A stretch of DNA of 64,000 nt, from assembly GCA_022843845.1 (NCBI GenBank), contig JALHMW010000009.1, positions 104,582-168,581 of the forward strand. The letters run 5' to 3'. Numbering within the stretch: position 1 is the stretch's first letter; the number at the start of each line of letters is the position of its first letter. The position numbers and the translations under genes were made by a program. Below the pieces are notes generated by a model. That model was given only the letters and a program-made list of their open reading frames with translations, had not been told where the DNA came from and searched no databases. This document shows positions 63,411 through 64,000 of the stretch, in pieces. This DNA is from Archangium sp. (GTDB lineage Bacteria; Myxococcota; Myxococcia; Myxococcales; Myxococcaceae).

Positions 63411-64000
63411 ATGATTCGAGTCTCGACCGGCGTTCTGGCCATGACCTTGCTGGTCCTGGGCTGTGGCCCAACCGTGCCCGTGAAGTGCCAACCGTCGAAC
63501 TGCTCGGGCTGTTGCACGGAGGCCGAGGAGTGCATCGCCGCAGGGAAGCAGTCTCGCAACGGGTGCGGCTCGGGCGGCGCCACCTGCAAGGCGTGTCTGG
63601 TCGATCAGACCTGTAGCGCGCAGGGCCGGTGCGTGATCGACCCCGACGGCGGTGTGTCGACGGGTGGCGGGACCGCAGGCGCTGGCGGCGGCACGCCGGG
63701 GACCGGTGGCGGCATGGCGCCGTGTGGTGGCGAAGGAGAAGTGTGCTGCGCCAATCAGGCCTGCAACCTGACGCTCTCGTGCAGCCGCGCCCTGTGCATC
63801 CGCTGCGGCATGACGAACCAGCCGTGCTGCAACTCGTCGTGCCTCGGCTCGAACATCTGCACCAACGGGACGTGCACCTTCCCCAGTGGCACGGGCGGCG
63901 GCATGGCAACAGGCGGCGGCATGGCAACCGGCGGCGGCATGGCAACCGGCGGCGGCATGGCAACCGGCGGCGGCATGGCAACCGGCGGCGGCATGGCAAC
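63411..64000 (+). CDS. Cys-rich lipoprotein with GGGMAT repeats, partial (C-terminus outside window)
   Basis: The frame is open from the ATG at 63411 (another at 63402) to the right edge. Lipobox LLVLGC. A Cys-rich N-terminal part (CQPSNCSGCCTEAEEC, CKACLVDQTCSAQGRC) is followed by a Gly-rich linker (STGGGTAGAGGG), a second Cys-rich block (CCANQACNLTLSC, CCNSSCLGSNIC), and then at least six GGGMAT units at the window edge. It resembles the other surface lipoproteins in this window. Confidence 0.75.
   Translation, partial: MIRVSTGVLAMTLLVLGCGPTVPVKCQPSNCSGCCTEAEECIAAGKQSRNGCGSGGATCKACLVDQTCSAQGRCVIDPDGGVSTGGGTAGAGGGTPGTGGGMAPCGGEGEVCCANQACNLTLSCSRALCIRCGMTNQPCCNSSCLGSNICTNGTCTFPSGTGGGMATGGGMATGGGMATGGGMATGGGMATGGGMA
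63893..64000 (+). repeat. 18-bp minisatellite encoding GGGMAT
   Basis: Six or more copies of GGCGGCGGCATGGCAACC, nearly perfect, running past the window edge. In frame within the lipoprotein; expansion or contraction changes length by six residues at a time. Confidence 0.88.

Overview
The window is high-GC DNA from a Myxococcota (myxobacterial) chromosome, probably suborder Cystobacterineae; the suborder is inference. The signs are many Cys-rich and Asp-Ala-Gly-rich lipoproteins, a MYXO-CTERM-type sorting tail, Ser/Thr kinases (one fused to WD40 repeats), PilZ, PEGA and VWA proteins, and two-domain CrtYcd-type lycopene cyclases. No tRNA, rRNA or CRISPR array was seen.

Layout. 1-13676 is almost entirely minus-strand: uppS, cdsA, mvaS, a VWA lipoprotein, a three-PDZ RseP-like protease, tsaB, a Cys-less Asd/USG-1 homologue, a MYXO-CTERM protein coupled to a beta-barrel protein, a PKD lipoprotein, a MoaD-MoaE fusion and a Cys-rich lipoprotein running off the left edge. 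13845-17241 (plus) holds a Ser/Thr kinase, an RluD-type pseudouridine synthase and dinB. A 113-bp imperfect palindrome lies at 17374-17486. 17601-23441 (minus) holds a Uma2-like nuclease, a YdjM-like membrane protein, pcnB and a kinase-WD40 receptor.

23076-29195 is the most unusual part. A roughly 430-bp stretch (5' end of the kinase, its upstream region and the first codons of a divergent antitoxin-like gene) is present twice in direct orientation. Between the copies sits a translationally coupled operon: cytochrome P450, ATP-grasp ligase, seven-segment membrane protein and CrtD-like carotenoid desaturase, followed by a decayed crtY fragment. The left copy has the intact kinase and a broken antitoxin gene; the right copy has a broken kinase and the intact antitoxin gene. 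This is the pattern expected if DNA carrying a homologous stretch integrated by a single crossover. The operon looks like an acquired carotenoid-tailoring cassette.

29148-34738 has a toxin-antitoxin remnant, a nucleotidyltransferase, a TPR lipoprotein, a VWA protein with a clear terminator, and hmgA. 34911-40117 has GTP-dependent PEP carboxykinase, a membrane histidine kinase overlapping it tail to tail, and two lycopene-cyclase-type genes. 40304-49683 is mostly envelope proteins: a TPR/receptor/lipoprotein operon, an alpha/beta-hydrolase-like lipoprotein, a PEGA protein, Cys-rich lipoproteins and a PilZ protein. 49883-56095 contains recA with a small coupled ORF, a thiolase operon, a trypsin-like protease coupled to a rhomboid-like protein, and a PilZ protein. 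56231-64000 has a 1285-residue repeat protein, a gluzincin-like metallopeptidase, a cyclic-nucleotide-binding protein, glutamate dehydrogenase and a Cys-rich lipoprotein cut by the right edge inside a Gly-Gly-Gly-Met-Ala-Thr repeat.
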